Shown here: positions 16,760-24,931 of the stretch, piece by piece
Layout of the letters: the number at the start of each line of letters is the position of its first letter
Position numbering within the stretch: position 1 is the stretch's first letter
Assembly: GCF_026340565.1 (NCBI RefSeq)
Contig: NZ_JAPEPB010000002.1
Span: 620,001-684,000, forward strand
DNA: 64,000 nucleotides
Direction of reading: 5' to 3'
Origin: Kitasatospora sp. NBC_01287
Lineage (GTDB): Bacteria > Actinomycetota > Actinomycetes > Streptomycetales > Streptomycetaceae
The notes under the pieces: generated by a model
Databases searched by the model: none
What the model was told of the DNA's origin: nothing
The model's input: the letters and a program-made list of their open reading frames with translations, nothing else
Position numbers and translations under genes: made by a program

Positions 16760-17385
16760 CGAACGATCAGCACACTCAGGCCGCCACCACCGAGGACGCA
16801 TCCCCGGCCGGGCGCACCTTCGAGGCGGCCCTGCCCGGCTTCGGCACCGTCCGGATCCGCCCGCTGGACCCGGCGGGCGACGCCGCGACGGTGCACGGCT
16901 GGGTCGATCAGGAGTGGGCCCGGTTCTGGGGCATGGTCGGCCACAGCCGCGAACAGGTCAGGGACATCTACGCGTTCGTCGACTCGCTGCCCAGCCACCA
17001 CGCCTACCTGGCCCTGCGCGACGACACCCCCGTCGCGCTCTTCCAGACCTACCGGCCCGAGCACGACCCGCTCGGCGAGCACTACCAGGTCGCCCCCGGC
17101 GACCTGGGCATCCACCTGCTGGTCGCCCCCACCGAGGGCAACCCGCGGCCCGGCTACACCGAGACCCTGGTCTCGGTCTTCCTCGCCTTCGTGCTGGCCG
17201 ACCCGGCGGTGCGCCGCCTGGTCGCCGAGCCGGACGCCCGCAACGAGAAGTCGATCGCCCGCCTGCTGCGCACCGGCTTCGAACTCGGCCCGGAGATCCA
17301 GCTCCCCGAGAAGCGCGCCCGCCTGGTCTTCCTCACCCGGGAGGCCGGCGAAGCACTCCGCCACCGGGCCGCCGCGTCTCACTGA
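16756..17385 (+). CDS. Second DesC-like siderophore acyltransferase (GNAT)
   Basis: 209 aa, same architecture as DesC: VHGWVDQEWARFWGM aligns with HSWVTHPKAPFWMM in DesC, GDLGIHLLVAPTEG with GDIGMHFLCAPTDA, and DPAVRRLVAEPDARN with DPAVRRVVVEPDVRN. It is therefore a paralogue likely to acylate N-hydroxycadaverine or a similar hydroxylamine, probably with a different acyl-CoA. It lacks the repeat-built N-terminus of DesC and starts by ATGA overlap with the penicillin-acylase-like gene. The pair could create or edit acyl variants of desferrioxamines. Confidence 0.88.
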   Translation: MTNDQHTQAATTEDASPAGRTFEAALPGFGTVRIRPLDPAGDAATVHGWVDQEWARFWGMVGHSREQVRDIYAFVDSLPSHHAYLALRDDTPVALFQTYRPEHDPLGEHYQVAPGDLGIHLLVAPTEGNPRPGYTETLVSVFLAFVLADPAVRRLVAEPDARNEKSIARLLRTGFELGPEIQLPEKRARLVFLTREAGEALRHRAAASH

Positions 17386-17523
17386 TCCTTGTTGTCGATG
17401 CCCGCGTCGTCCTTGTCGCGGGACCGTACAAGGTGTCGAGCGGAGATCCGGTCGACCTCCACATCAACACCACCCGAGAGTGTGGGACGGTCCCGTCACT
17501 CCAGCCCGGCAAGTCCCTTGCGA

Positions 17524-17542
17524 GCCCCAAGTTCCTTGGGGC
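17524..17542 (+). terminator. Hairpin downstream of the siderophore uptake operon
   Basis: GCCCCAAG-TTC-CTTGGGGC is a perfect 8-bp stem with a 3-nt loop followed by GTCGTTGCTTTC, about 140 nt after the last gene of the operon. The interval 17386-17667 otherwise holds only the promoter region of the next gene. Confidence 0.5.
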
Positions 17543-17667
17543 GTCGTTGCTTTCAACCGACCGCCAGTGTCATGCTTGCGTCAGCTCGCCCTCCGGTGAG
17601 CACCTGCGCCATCACTGCACGCCCGACCCGCGTACGCTTCCATCCGATCGGCGACAAGGACGTCATC

Positions 17668-18312
17668 ATGCGCAGCAGAATCCCCGGCCTCGGAGCCCTC
17701 GCGCTCCCCGCAGCCATCATTGCCGGCGTGTGCGGCCTGGCCACCGCCGCCCCGGCGCAGGCCGAGGCCGCGGCGAACGCCGCCTCCTCGACCCCGGGGC
17801 ACGTGGCGACGAACCAGACGGCGCCGCTCCGGATCGAGGCGACCGGCCCGAACCTGCTGACCGCAGGGTCCTTCGAGCAGAGCACCGCCGGCTGGCAGCG
17901 ACTGGTCCCCTCGGGCGGGATCGTCAACTGGGCCAACTACAACACCGCGGCCGGCGCCCCGGCGCCGGCCCATGACGGCACCGGGTACCTGGCCTTCAAC
18001 ACCAACACCGCCGGCGGCTCCGTCTTCCAGGACGTGCCGGTCACCCTCGGCACCGGCGGGGTGTACGAGGCTTCGGTGTGGCTCTCCTCGCAGTCCGGCT
18101 CCGCGAGCGGCACCTTCTGCCTCTGGAGCCTGGGCAGCAGCAACACCGACCTCTGCAGCGCCTACAACGTCGACTCCGCGACCGGCTACCAGAACTACGT
18201 GCTGGTCTTCGGCGTGCCGCAGCAGACCGGCGCGCTGCGGTTCCAGGTCTACCCGACGGCGAACGGCGGGACCACCGACATGGACACCGCGAGCCTGAAC
18301 CGGATCGGCTGA
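17668..18312 (+). CDS. Secreted protein with carbohydrate-binding-like beta-sandwich
   Basis: 214 aa. Sec signal peptide (MRSRIPGLGALALPAAIIAG to APAQA) and, after a short linker, a single domain beginning LLTAGSFEQSTAGWQRL. That opening, with alternating aromatic strands, Cys pairs (TFCLWSLG, DLCSAYN) and the closing MDTASLNRIG, resembles CBM4/9-type jelly-roll modules. No catalytic domain is attached, so it may bind polysaccharide by itself. ATG 17668 has AAGGA upstream; longer open frame to the 5' side has no signal peptide and was rejected. It has its own strong terminator. Specific ligand unknown. Confidence 0.75.
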   Translation: MRSRIPGLGALALPAAIIAGVCGLATAAPAQAEAAANAASSTPGHVATNQTAPLRIEATGPNLLTAGSFEQSTAGWQRLVPSGGIVNWANYNTAAGAPAPAHDGTGYLAFNTNTAGGSVFQDVPVTLGTGGVYEASVWLSSQSGSASGTFCLWSLGSSNTDLCSAYNVDSATGYQNYVLVFGVPQQTGALRFQVYPTANGGTTDMDTASLNRIG

Positions 18313-18318
18313 CCCGTC

Positions 18319-18351
18319 GAGCGGCCGTGGCGCACCGCGCCACGGCCGCTC
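18319..18351 (+). terminator. Strong hairpin after the secreted protein gene
   Basis: Perfect 15-bp stem GAGCGGCCGTGGCGC / GCGCCACGGCCGCTC with loop ACC, seven bases after the stop codon. Confidence 0.85.
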
Positions 18352-18461
18352 CTGGTACGGCTGACCATTGGATCTCTTTGTTGATCTTGGTTTTGCCCTG
18401 CGGTGTTGTAGGTGGGGTGGGACGGTCAGTGGGTCCTTCGGGCCGGCGTTCTCCTGTTTGC

Positions 18462-18573
18462 ACGCGTGTCCTGAACGCGTGTCCTGAACGCGTGTCCTGA
18501 ACGCGTGTCCTGAACGCGTGTCCTGAACGCGTGTCCTGAACGCGTGTCCTGAACGCGTGTCCTGAACGCGTCC
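18462..18573. repeat. 13-bp tandem repeat ACGCGTGTCCTGA, 8 perfect copies
   Basis: Eight identical 13-bp units from 18462 to 18565 plus a partial ninth unit (ACGCGTCC). It lies in the 316-bp gap between the secreted protein and the SIS gene (18313-18628). Each unit holds an MluI site (ACGCGT). Beyond it, degenerate inverted copies of the TCAGGACGCG half occur around 18589-18640, up to the SIS gene's stop. There are no unique spacers, so it is not a CRISPR. No gene is visible in this gap. Confidence 0.95.
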
Positions 18574-18628
18574 GAGCTGCTGACGCGCTCAGGACGCGGT
18601 CAGGGCGCGGTCAGCGGTCAGCACGCGG

Positions 18629-19501
18629 TCACGGCCCGCCCAGCACGATCGAGCGAGTCAGGTTGCGCGGCTGGTCCGGGTCGAGCGCGCAGCCCTTGGC
18701 CAGCTCCACCGCCAGCCGCTGAGCGCGGATCAGGTCGGCGAGCGGGTCCAGTGAGCTGACCGAAGTGCGCGCGCCGGTGTCCAGCACCTGGTCGAGCAGG
18801 CCGATCGGCGGCGGCCCGAAGAACCAGACCAGGCTCTCCGGGCCGCTGACGCTGATCGGGCCGTGCCGGTACTCCATCGCCGGGTAGGACTCGGCCCACC
18901 AGCCCGAGGCCTCGCGGAGCTTGAGCGCGGCCTCGTTGGCCAGGCCCACGGTCCAGCCGGTGCCGAGGAAGGTGACCTGGGTGGCCGCCGTGGCCCGCTC
19001 GGGCAGCGGCTCGGCGAGCGCCTGTTCGGCCTGCGCGGGCAGGTCCGCGGGGACCAGGCCCAGGTGGCCCCGGAGCAGCGCCAGGGCGCTGGTGGCGAAG
19101 CGGGTCTGCACCACCGACTTCTCGTCGGCGAACCCCAGGTCGACCACGGTGCCGGCGGCCGCGCTGATCGGGGTGGCCGGGTCGCCGGTGACCGCGACGG
19201 TCGGTGTGCCCCCGGCGCGCTCCAGCGCGGTGAGCACCTCGGTCGTGGTACCGGAGCGGGTGATCGCCAGCACCCGGTCGTAGCGGCGGGCGGCGGGGAA
19301 CTCGGAGGCCGCGAAGGCGTCGGTCTCGCCGAGCCCCGCGTGCTCGCGCAGCGCCGCGTAGGCCTGGGCGATGTAGAGCGAGGTGCCGCAGCCGACGACG
19401 GCCACCCGCTCACCGCGCTGCGGCAGCCCGGCGGGGCTGGTCTCCAACGCACGGCGCCAGCACTCGGGCTGACTCGCGATCTCCCGCTCGACATGGCTCA
19501 T
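18629..19501 (-). CDS. SIS-domain sugar isomerase/deaminase-like protein (AgaS/GlmS-C type)
   Basis: 290 aa with two SIS (phosphosugar-binding) domains. Domain 1 has VAVVGCGTSLYIAQ and the Ser/Thr-rich phosphate loop ITRSGTTTE; domain 2 contains FLGTGWTVGLANEAALKLREA and MEYRHGPIS, as in GlmS and AgaS. It lacks the glutaminase domain of GlmS, so it is more like AgaS-type ketosamine-phosphate isomerases/deaminases. Start is the ATG at 19499-19501 behind GGGAGGGG. It precedes the galactoside region and probably handles an aminosugar phosphate or serves as a sugar-phosphate sensor (inference). Confidence 0.82.
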   Translation of the reverse strand: MSHVEREIASQPECWRRALETSPAGLPQRGERVAVVGCGTSLYIAQAYAALREHAGLGETDAFAASEFPAARRYDRVLAITRSGTTTEVLTALERAGGTPTVAVTGDPATPISAAAGTVVDLGFADEKSVVQTRFATSALALLRGHLGLVPADLPAQAEQALAEPLPERATAATQVTFLGTGWTVGLANEAALKLREASGWWAESYPAMEYRHGPISVSGPESLVWFFGPPPIGLLDQVLDTGARTSVSSLDPLADLIRAQRLAVELAKGCALDPDQPRNLTRSIVLGGP

Positions 19502-19527
19502 GACGGCCCCTCCCGGTGCGCGCTTCT

Positions 19528-19583
19528 GCACAAATGTGCGTGAAACTGCTGCCTTTATAGCTTCCCGCATCAGGTTCGAGCAA
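19528..19583 (-). promoter_or_regulatory. Promoter and operator-like palindrome of the SIS gene
   Basis: Minus-strand -35 TTGCTC (19578-19583), 18-bp spacer, -10 TATAAA (19554-19559). Between the -10 and the start codon is GCACATTTGTGC (19528-19539), inverted arms GCACA/TGTGC, suitable for a repressor site. Confidence 0.55.
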
Positions 19584-19740
19584 TACTGCCCTGCCTCCCG
19601 CTCCATCTGGAGCGGGCACCGCCGCACGGTCCCCGGCGGGCCCGGGGACCGTGGTCAGCCCGGGGACCAGGGTCAGCCCGGCACCGCCCGTCGCGCCGGG
19701 CGGAACCGTGGTCGGCCCGGCCCCGCCCGCCGCGCCGGGC

Positions 19741-22320
19741 TCAGCCGATGGTCCAGTGCTGCAGCGCCGCGCCCGCCGGCGCCTGCTGGGTCACCAGCGA
19801 CCCGTCCGCGCTCGACGCGGTGGTGAGCAACAGACCGCTCTGCTCGGCGGCGAGGGTGTAGCTGCCGTCGGTCTGCCGGGTGAGCTGCCAGCTCTGGTTG
19901 GCGCTCCCCGTGCAGGTCCACTGGATCACCTGGGCCCCGGCGGCGGAGGAGCCGCCGCTGACGTCCGCGCAGAGCTGCGACTCGGTGTCGCGCAGCTGGT
20001 AGGAGCCGTCGGCCTGCCGGGTGAACTGCCAACTCTGGTTGGCGCCCCCGTTGGTGGTCCAGGTGATGAGCTGGGTGCCCGCCGTGCGGCTGTGGTTGGG
20101 GTCGTCGAGCGCCTTGCCGCCGATGGACAGGGTGTGGGCACCGGTGAGGCCGCCGGCCGCCTGGACGGTCCAGGCGAACGAGGTCGTGCCGGTGGCCGTC
20201 CCCGCCGTCGCGGTCACCGTCGCGCTCCCGGTGCCCGCGCTGGTCGGGGTGCCGGAGACCAGGCCGGTCGAGGAGTTGATCGACAGTCCGGCCGGCAACC
20301 CGGTGGCCTGGTAGCTCAGCGGCGAACCGGAGGAGGCGGTGGCGGACACCTGCAGCGAGGTCGCGGCGCCCTGCGTCCAGCTCTGCGCGCCGATCGCGCC
20401 GACCGAGACGGTGCCCGTCGCCGAGCCGACCGCGGTGAGGGTCAGCGTCTGCTGGGCCGCGGTGCGCGAGCCGCCGACGGCACTGCCGGTGCTGTCGGTC
20501 CAGTAGCGGGCGGGGGTGGTCTCGGCGAGTCGGCCCGCGGTCGAGGAGAGGCCGATCACCAGGCCGCTGTAGCGGTTGACCAGCCGGTAGTCGCCGGTCG
20601 GCGCGCCGGCGGCGGAGGCGCCGGGGACGATGAACCACTGCTGCCCCGCGCTGGGCCCGCCGGACCCGCTCGCGGTGGCGGTCGGCGCGGCGCCCCAGGC
20701 GCGGCCCGCGGTGGAGCTGGAGTCGACGCCCAGCAGCTGCCCGGTGGCGGCGTTGACGATCCGGTACGAGCCGTCCCCGTCGGCCGCGAACGCCCAGGCG
20801 GCCAGGGTCGAGCCGCTGCCCGCCGCCACCGAGGTGGTCGCCGGGCCACCGGAGACCTGGGCCAGTGCCAGGCCGTCGCCGCTGCTGATCCGGTAGGTCC
20901 TGGCCGGGTCCAGCGGCGGCGCGGCGGGCGCGGTCGAGTCCACCGTGACGTTGGCGTACTCGCCGTCCGAACTGGCGCAGGCGATCGCGCAGTACGAGCG
21001 GAAGGACTTGCCGATGATCGTCGAGCCGGTCCGGTTGACGCTGTCGACGAACCAGCGGTACCAGGAACCGGAGGTGTAGCCACCCGAGTCCCCCGCCAGG
21101 TACCACTTCTGCGAGGAGAGGTCGTCGGTCACGTAGAACTGCTGGGGCGCGGTGCCCGAGACCACCTCGGGCTCGCCGATGTACAGGCCCAGGTAGGCGT
21201 CGTAGGCGATGTTCATGATGAACAGGCTTGACTTGGAGGGCAGTTCGCCGGCCGCCACCTGCTGGTCCACCGAACCGGTGGTGGCCGGGCTGTAGTCGCC
21301 CGCGACCGGGGTCCAGCCGCTGGGCGCGGCCGCGGTGGCCGGCACCATGTTGCTCTCCAGGCCGCCCACCCCGGGCTGGGACCAGGTGCCGTCGTACCAC
21401 TTGGACCAGGAGCCGGTCGCCATCTTCCCCGAGATCGGGGCGCGGGCGACGTGCGCGAGGCCGCCGGTGCTGCCGCCGGTACCGGCCTTGGGCACGATCC
21501 GCGAGCCGTAGTAGACGTAGAAGTAGCCCGAGGCCGTGTCCACGTAGAGCCGCGGGTCGCCGTCGCCGTAGTCGTAGGTCTGGTTCGGGAAGGCCGAGTT
21601 GTCGTTGCGGGTGGTGCTGTACGGCGAGGTGATGGCGTGGCCCTCGATGGTCCAGGTCCTGCCCTGGTTCGTGGACTGCGCGTAGTCGATCGAGTCGTAG
21701 TGCAGCCCGTCGCCGAACGGCTGCGGGGTGAACTCGTTGTGCACCAGGCCGTACCAGGTGCCGGTGTCCGGGTCGACCCAGACGCCCACCAGGTCGCAGT
21801 AGTTCGGCTGGGCGTAGCCCGAGCCCGACCCTGCCGAGGTCGCCTCCAGGCCGGTCGGGCTGTTGTCGCAGCGCCAGGTGGTGTCGGCGTTGCTGTCACT
21901 GGCGTTGGCGGGGTTCACCGCGTTGCTGATCGAGGTCGAGAGGGTGGCGTCGTCGAAGGTGCTGCCGGTGTAGAAGCTCCACTGCCGGGAGTCGGTCGCG
22001 CCGTAGAGCGAGTGGGACTCCTGGAAGTAGAAGGTGCCGTCCTTGTCGATGTAGGAGCCGGCCGGCGTGTCGTCGGCGTAGGGGTAGGAACCCGTCGAAC
22101 CGACGGAGACGGTGTAGCCGGCGGACGACGGGATCGCGGGGGCCGCGAGGATCCTGGCGGATGCCGAGGCGGTGGGGGCCTCGGCGGACGCGGACGCCGC
22201 GGGGGCCTTGGCGGACGCCACGGCGCTGGGGGCCGCCAGGGCGCTGCCGAAGAGCGCCAGGGTCGCGGCGGCCACCGCGCCGACGAGCCTTCGTCGAGGG
22301 GTGGGGGCTGGAGTTGGCAC
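19741..22320 (-). CDS. Large secreted RICIN-domain protein with beta-propeller-like N-terminal region
   Basis: 859 aa from GTG 22318-22320 (GGAGGA 7 nt upstream). Signal peptide (RRRLVGAVAAATLALFGS), then an Ala/Ser linker. Residues about 65-430 are Trp/Tyr/Asp-rich with propeller-like repeats (DKDGTFYFQESHSLYG, WVDPDTGTWYGLVHNEF, GDGDPRLYVDTASGYFYVYY), resembling GH43-like five-bladed folds; I cannot assign a catalytic triad. Next come a ricin-B-like segment (about 470-620), an Ig-like putative domain (GLPAGLSINSSTGLVSGTP) and a C-terminal ricin B lectin with NQSWQF and NQSWQL. It is divergent from a LacI regulator and shares operator-like sites with it, so it is probably sugar-induced. An extracellular glycan-binding or glycan-cleaving protein. 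Confidence 0.8.
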   Translation of the reverse strand: MPTPAPTPRRRLVGAVAAATLALFGSALAAPSAVASAKAPAASASAEAPTASASARILAAPAIPSSAGYTVSVGSTGSYPYADDTPAGSYIDKDGTFYFQESHSLYGATDSRQWSFYTGSTFDDATLSTSISNAVNPANASDSNADTTWRCDNSPTGLEATSAGSGSGYAQPNYCDLVGVWVDPDTGTWYGLVHNEFTPQPFGDGLHYDSIDYAQSTNQGRTWTIEGHAITSPYSTTRNDNSAFPNQTYDYGDGDPRLYVDTASGYFYVYYGSRIVPKAGTGGSTGGLAHVARAPISGKMATGSWSKWYDGTWSQPGVGGLESNMVPATAAAPSGWTPVAGDYSPATTGSVDQQVAAGELPSKSSLFIMNIAYDAYLGLYIGEPEVVSGTAPQQFYVTDDLSSQKWYLAGDSGGYTSGSWYRWFVDSVNRTGSTIIGKSFRSYCAIACASSDGEYANVTVDSTAPAAPPLDPARTYRISSGDGLALAQVSGGPATTSVAAGSGSTLAAWAFAADGDGSYRIVNAATGQLLGVDSSSTAGRAWGAAPTATASGSGGPSAGQQWFIVPGASAAGAPTGDYRLVNRYSGLVIGLSSTAGRLAETTPARYWTDSTGSAVGGSRTAAQQTLTLTAVGSATGTVSVGAIGAQSWTQGAATSLQVSATASSGSPLSYQATGLPAGLSINSSTGLVSGTPTSAGTGSATVTATAGTATGTTSFAWTVQAAGGLTGAHTLSIGGKALDDPNHSRTAGTQLITWTTNGGANQSWQFTRQADGSYQLRDTESQLCADVSGGSSAAGAQVIQWTCTGSANQSWQLTRQTDGSYTLAAEQSGLLLTTASSADGSLVTQQAPAGAALQHWTIG

Positions 22321-22374
22321 AGGGACTCCTCCACATGCTGAGGGTCGGGTGATGGGTCGGAACGGTACGGCTCC

Positions 22375-22388
22375 TTTGACCGGTAAAA
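22375..22388. promoter_or_regulatory. LacI operator-like palindrome O1
   Basis: TTTGACCGGTAAAA, a near-perfect palindrome centred on ACCGGT. It lies 55-68 bp upstream of the secreted RICIN gene start. The same motif recurs at 22485. Two copies flanking a divergent promoter region next to a lacI gene are strong circumstantial evidence for its operators. Confidence 0.7.
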
Positions 22389-22442
22389 CAAGACATCGGC
22401 GCGAGGCTTTTCCGCTCCGGCGCTCAGCGCCGGGCCTCCTCC

Positions 22443-22471
22443 TTGACAGCACATCAGGTCGGACCTACTGT
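22443..22471 (+). promoter_or_regulatory. Promoter of the LacI regulator gene
   Basis: TTGACA (22443-22448), 17-bp spacer, TACTGT (22466-22471): a close match to the housekeeping sigma consensus. Operator O2 begins 14 bp after the -10, where repression would block initiation or escape, which implies autoregulation. Confidence 0.7.
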
Positions 22472-22484
22472 GCGAGCAACTGTC

Positions 22485-22499
22485 TTTTGATCGGTAAAA
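22485..22499. promoter_or_regulatory. LacI operator-like palindrome O2
   Basis: TTTTGATCGGTAAAA, matching O1 at 13 of 14 shared positions with the same spacing of T and A tracts. It overlaps the expected transcription start region of the lacI gene and is 110 bp from O1. Confidence 0.7.
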
Positions 22500-22509
22500 C
22501 GGGGGACCC

Positions 22510-23514
22510 ATGGCGACGATGCAGGATGTTGCCGAACGCGCCGGCGTCACCAAGCAGACCGTCTCCAACGTGCTCAGCGGCCGGGTCCGGGTCCGCCCGG
22601 CGACCGCCGCCCGGGTCCGCGCGGCGATCGACGAACTGGAGTACACCCCCAACCTGGTGGCCAGGTCGTTGGCCACCGGCACCACCATGACGGTGGGCCT
22701 CTTCGTCCCCACCGTGGCCAGTTCCTTCTACTCGGAGGTGATCGAGGAGGTCGAGGACGTTCTCGACCGCAACGGCTACCACCTGATGCTCTGCACCACC
22801 CGACTGGACGGCGAACGCGCCCGGCGCCGGCTGGCCGGGCTCTCCAGCCGCTCGGTGGACGCGCTGCTGATCGCCGGCGACCGGGACCTGATCGACCATC
22901 TGCCGCTGCTCGCCGACGCCCGGTTCCCGGTGGTGCTCTGCGCCTGGGAGACCGAGGCGCCGGACCGCTTCCCCGTGGTCACCATCGACTACGAGCGCGC
23001 CGGCTACCTGGCCGGCCGCCACCTGCGCGAACTCGGTCACCAGCGCGTGGCCGTGCTGGCCAGCCCCGCCCACACCGCCCGGGTCGCCGGCTTCCGCCGT
23101 GCCTTCGCCGCCGACGGCCTCCCGCTGCCCGGCCACGCCGTCCACCTCGCCGCCGAGCCCACCCCCGAGGGCGGCTTCGCCGCCGCGAGCGCGGCGCTGG
23201 CCGCCGATCCCGGTCTGACCGCCCTCTTCGCCACCCACGACGTGCTCGCCCTCGGCGCCATGGAGGCCGCCAAGGTCGCCGGCCGCTCGATCCCGCACGA
23301 CCTCTCGGTCATCGGCCACGACGACAACGCCGAGATCCGCCTCGCCCGCCCCGCCCTCACCACCGTGTCGATCCCCAAGCGCGAGATGGCCCGCCAGGCG
23401 GTCGAACTGCTGCTGCGCGCCATCACCAAGTCGGGCACCCCCGCCAACTCGGTCCAACTCCTGCGCCCGGAACTCATCGTCCGCGCCAGCACCGGCCCGG
23501 TCGCCGGGCGGTAG
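22510..23514 (+). CDS. LacI-family transcriptional regulator
   Basis: 334 aa. N-terminal HTH (TMQDVAERAGVTKQTVSNVL) and hinge helix (residues 45-60), then a periplasmic-binding-protein-like sensor domain with VGLFVPTVASSFYSEV and the family segment DLSVIGHDDNAEIRLARPAL near the end. It should repress the divergent secreted RICIN gene and itself, and possibly galTK and the ABC genes, until a sugar binds. GGGGGA ribosome site before ATG 22510. Effector unknown; a galactose-containing glycan is the simplest guess from the neighbours. Confidence 0.92.
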   Translation: MATMQDVAERAGVTKQTVSNVLSGRVRVRPATAARVRAAIDELEYTPNLVARSLATGTTMTVGLFVPTVASSFYSEVIEEVEDVLDRNGYHLMLCTTRLDGERARRRLAGLSSRSVDALLIAGDRDLIDHLPLLADARFPVVLCAWETEAPDRFPVVTIDYERAGYLAGRHLRELGHQRVAVLASPAHTARVAGFRRAFAADGLPLPGHAVHLAAEPTPEGGFAAASAALAADPGLTALFATHDVLALGAMEAAKVAGRSIPHDLSVIGHDDNAEIRLARPALTTVSIPKREMARQAVELLLRAITKSGTPANSVQLLRPELIVRASTGPVAGR

Positions 23515-23536
23515 GGCGGGCCGGTCCGGGCCGGCC

Positions 23537-23575
23537 GTCCGGGGCCGTTCAACCAGGCGGTGAACGGCCCCGGAC
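23537..23575. terminator. Strong hairpin between lacI and galK (convergent genes)
   Basis: Perfect 15-bp stem GTCCGGGGCCGTTCA / TGAACGGCCCCGGAC with 9-nt loop, 22 nt after the lacI stop; usable in both directions. The rest of 23515-23782 contains long G runs and a short direct repeat of GCCGATCCGCGGGTCA/GCCGATCCGCACGTCG near 23738-23791; no gene is seen. Confidence 0.85.
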
Positions 23576-23782
23576 GCGGCGCAGCCCCGGGCGGGGGGGG
23601 TTGCCCGGGGCGCGTCGCCGCTGCCTGGCCCGGGGGGGGTGGGCCAGGTGCAGCCGAACGGCGTCTGCCCGGCCGGGGAAGCGGTAAACCACTCCCCCGG
23701 CGTGTTGTCGTCGCCCCGGCCACCGGGCCGCACGTCGGCCGATCCGCGGGTCAGCCGATCCGCACGTCGGCCGATCCGCGGG

Positions 23783-24931
23783 TCAGTCGATCCGCCGGGC
23801 TCCCGCCGACGGGGCGGCCGGGAAGATCCGCGGCAGCGCGTGGCCGGCCCGTCCGAAGGCGGCGGTCACGGCCGAGGCGACCACCGCCACGGCTCCGGCC
23901 TCGACCAGGGCGATCACCGAGCCGCCGAAGCCGCCGCCGGTGAGCCGGGCGCCGAGCGCGCCGGCGGCGAGGGCGGTGTCCGCCGCGAGGTCGGCCTGCG
24001 GGCAGGAGACCCGGTAGTCGTCGCGCAGCGAGGCGTGGCCCGCGGTGAGCACCGGGCCGAGGCCCGCCGGGTCCCCGGCGTCCAGCAGGGCGACGGCCTG
24101 CTCGACCCGGGCGTTCTCGGTGACCACGTGCCGGACCAGCGGGCGCAGTGCGCCGGGCAGGCGGGCCAGCGCGTCGGAGAGTCGGGCGAGCGGTAGGTCG
24201 CGCAGGGCGGGCAGGCCGAGCAGCCTGGCGGCGCGCTCGCAGCCGGCCCGGCGCCGCGCGTAGGCGCCGTCGGCGAGGTCGTGCGAGACCCGGGTGTCGA
24301 GCACCAGCAACCGCAGGCCGTGTGCCGCCAGGTCGAGCGGGACCTGGCGGTGGGTCATCGCGCGCAGGTCCAGGTGGAGCGCGTTGCCCTCGGTGCAGCA
24401 CATCGCGGCCAGTTGGTCCATCGCCCCGCAGGGGACGCCGACGAAGTCGTTCTCGGCGCGCCGGGCCAGCAGCGCCCGCTCGGCGAGCGGCAGCGCGAGA
24501 CCGTGCAGCTCGCTGAGCGCGGCGGCGACCGCGCACTCCAGGGCGGCCGAGGAGGAGAGGCCGGCCCCGGCGGGCACGTCGCTGTCGAGGTGGAGGTCCG
24601 CGCCGCCCACCGGGTGGCCGGCCTGGCGCAGCGCCCAGAGGACGGCGGCGGGGTAGGCGGCCCAGCCGGCCACCGCCCCGGGGGCGAGACCGGCCACCGC
24701 CACCTCGACGACCGGACCCGCGAACTGGGCGCTGCGCAGCCGCAGCAGCCCGTCCGCCCGGCGGCGCACGGCCACCTTCGCGGTCTGCGCCAGCGCGAGC
24801 GGGAGGGCGAAGCCGTCGTTGTAGTCGGTGTGTTCGCCGATCAGGTTGACCCGGCCCGGCGCGGCCCAGACCCCTTCGGGCCGCTCGCCGTAGCAGGCCG
24901 CGAACCGGGCGGCCGACTCCGCCGCGGTCAA
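23783..24931 (-). CDS. galK: Galactokinase
   Basis: 382 aa, GHMP kinase. Galactokinase signature GRVNLIGEHTDYNDG near the N-terminus, the ATP loop AGLSSSAALE, and the C-terminal GGFGGSVIAL. It phosphorylates galactose to galactose-1-phosphate in the cytoplasm (Leloir pathway). The TTG start (24929-24931) overlaps the galT stop as TTGA, so translation is coupled to galT. No galE is present in the window. Confidence 0.95.
   Translation of the reverse strand: MTAAESAARFAACYGERPEGVWAAPGRVNLIGEHTDYNDGFALPLALAQTAKVAVRRRADGLLRLRSAQFAGPVVEVAVAGLAPGAVAGWAAYPAAVLWALRQAGHPVGGADLHLDSDVPAGAGLSSSAALECAVAAALSELHGLALPLAERALLARRAENDFVGVPCGAMDQLAAMCCTEGNALHLDLRAMTHRQVPLDLAAHGLRLLVLDTRVSHDLADGAYARRRAGCERAARLLGLPALRDLPLARLSDALARLPGALRPLVRHVVTENARVEQAVALLDAGDPAGLGPVLTAGHASLRDDYRVSCPQADLAADTALAAGALGARLTGGGFGGSVIALVEAGAVAVVASAVTAAFGRAGHALPRIFPAAPSAGARRID

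Noticed and set aside
18462..18573. CRISPR array
   Set aside because: Direct units abut with no unique spacers and the unit is only 13 bp; no cas genes in the window.
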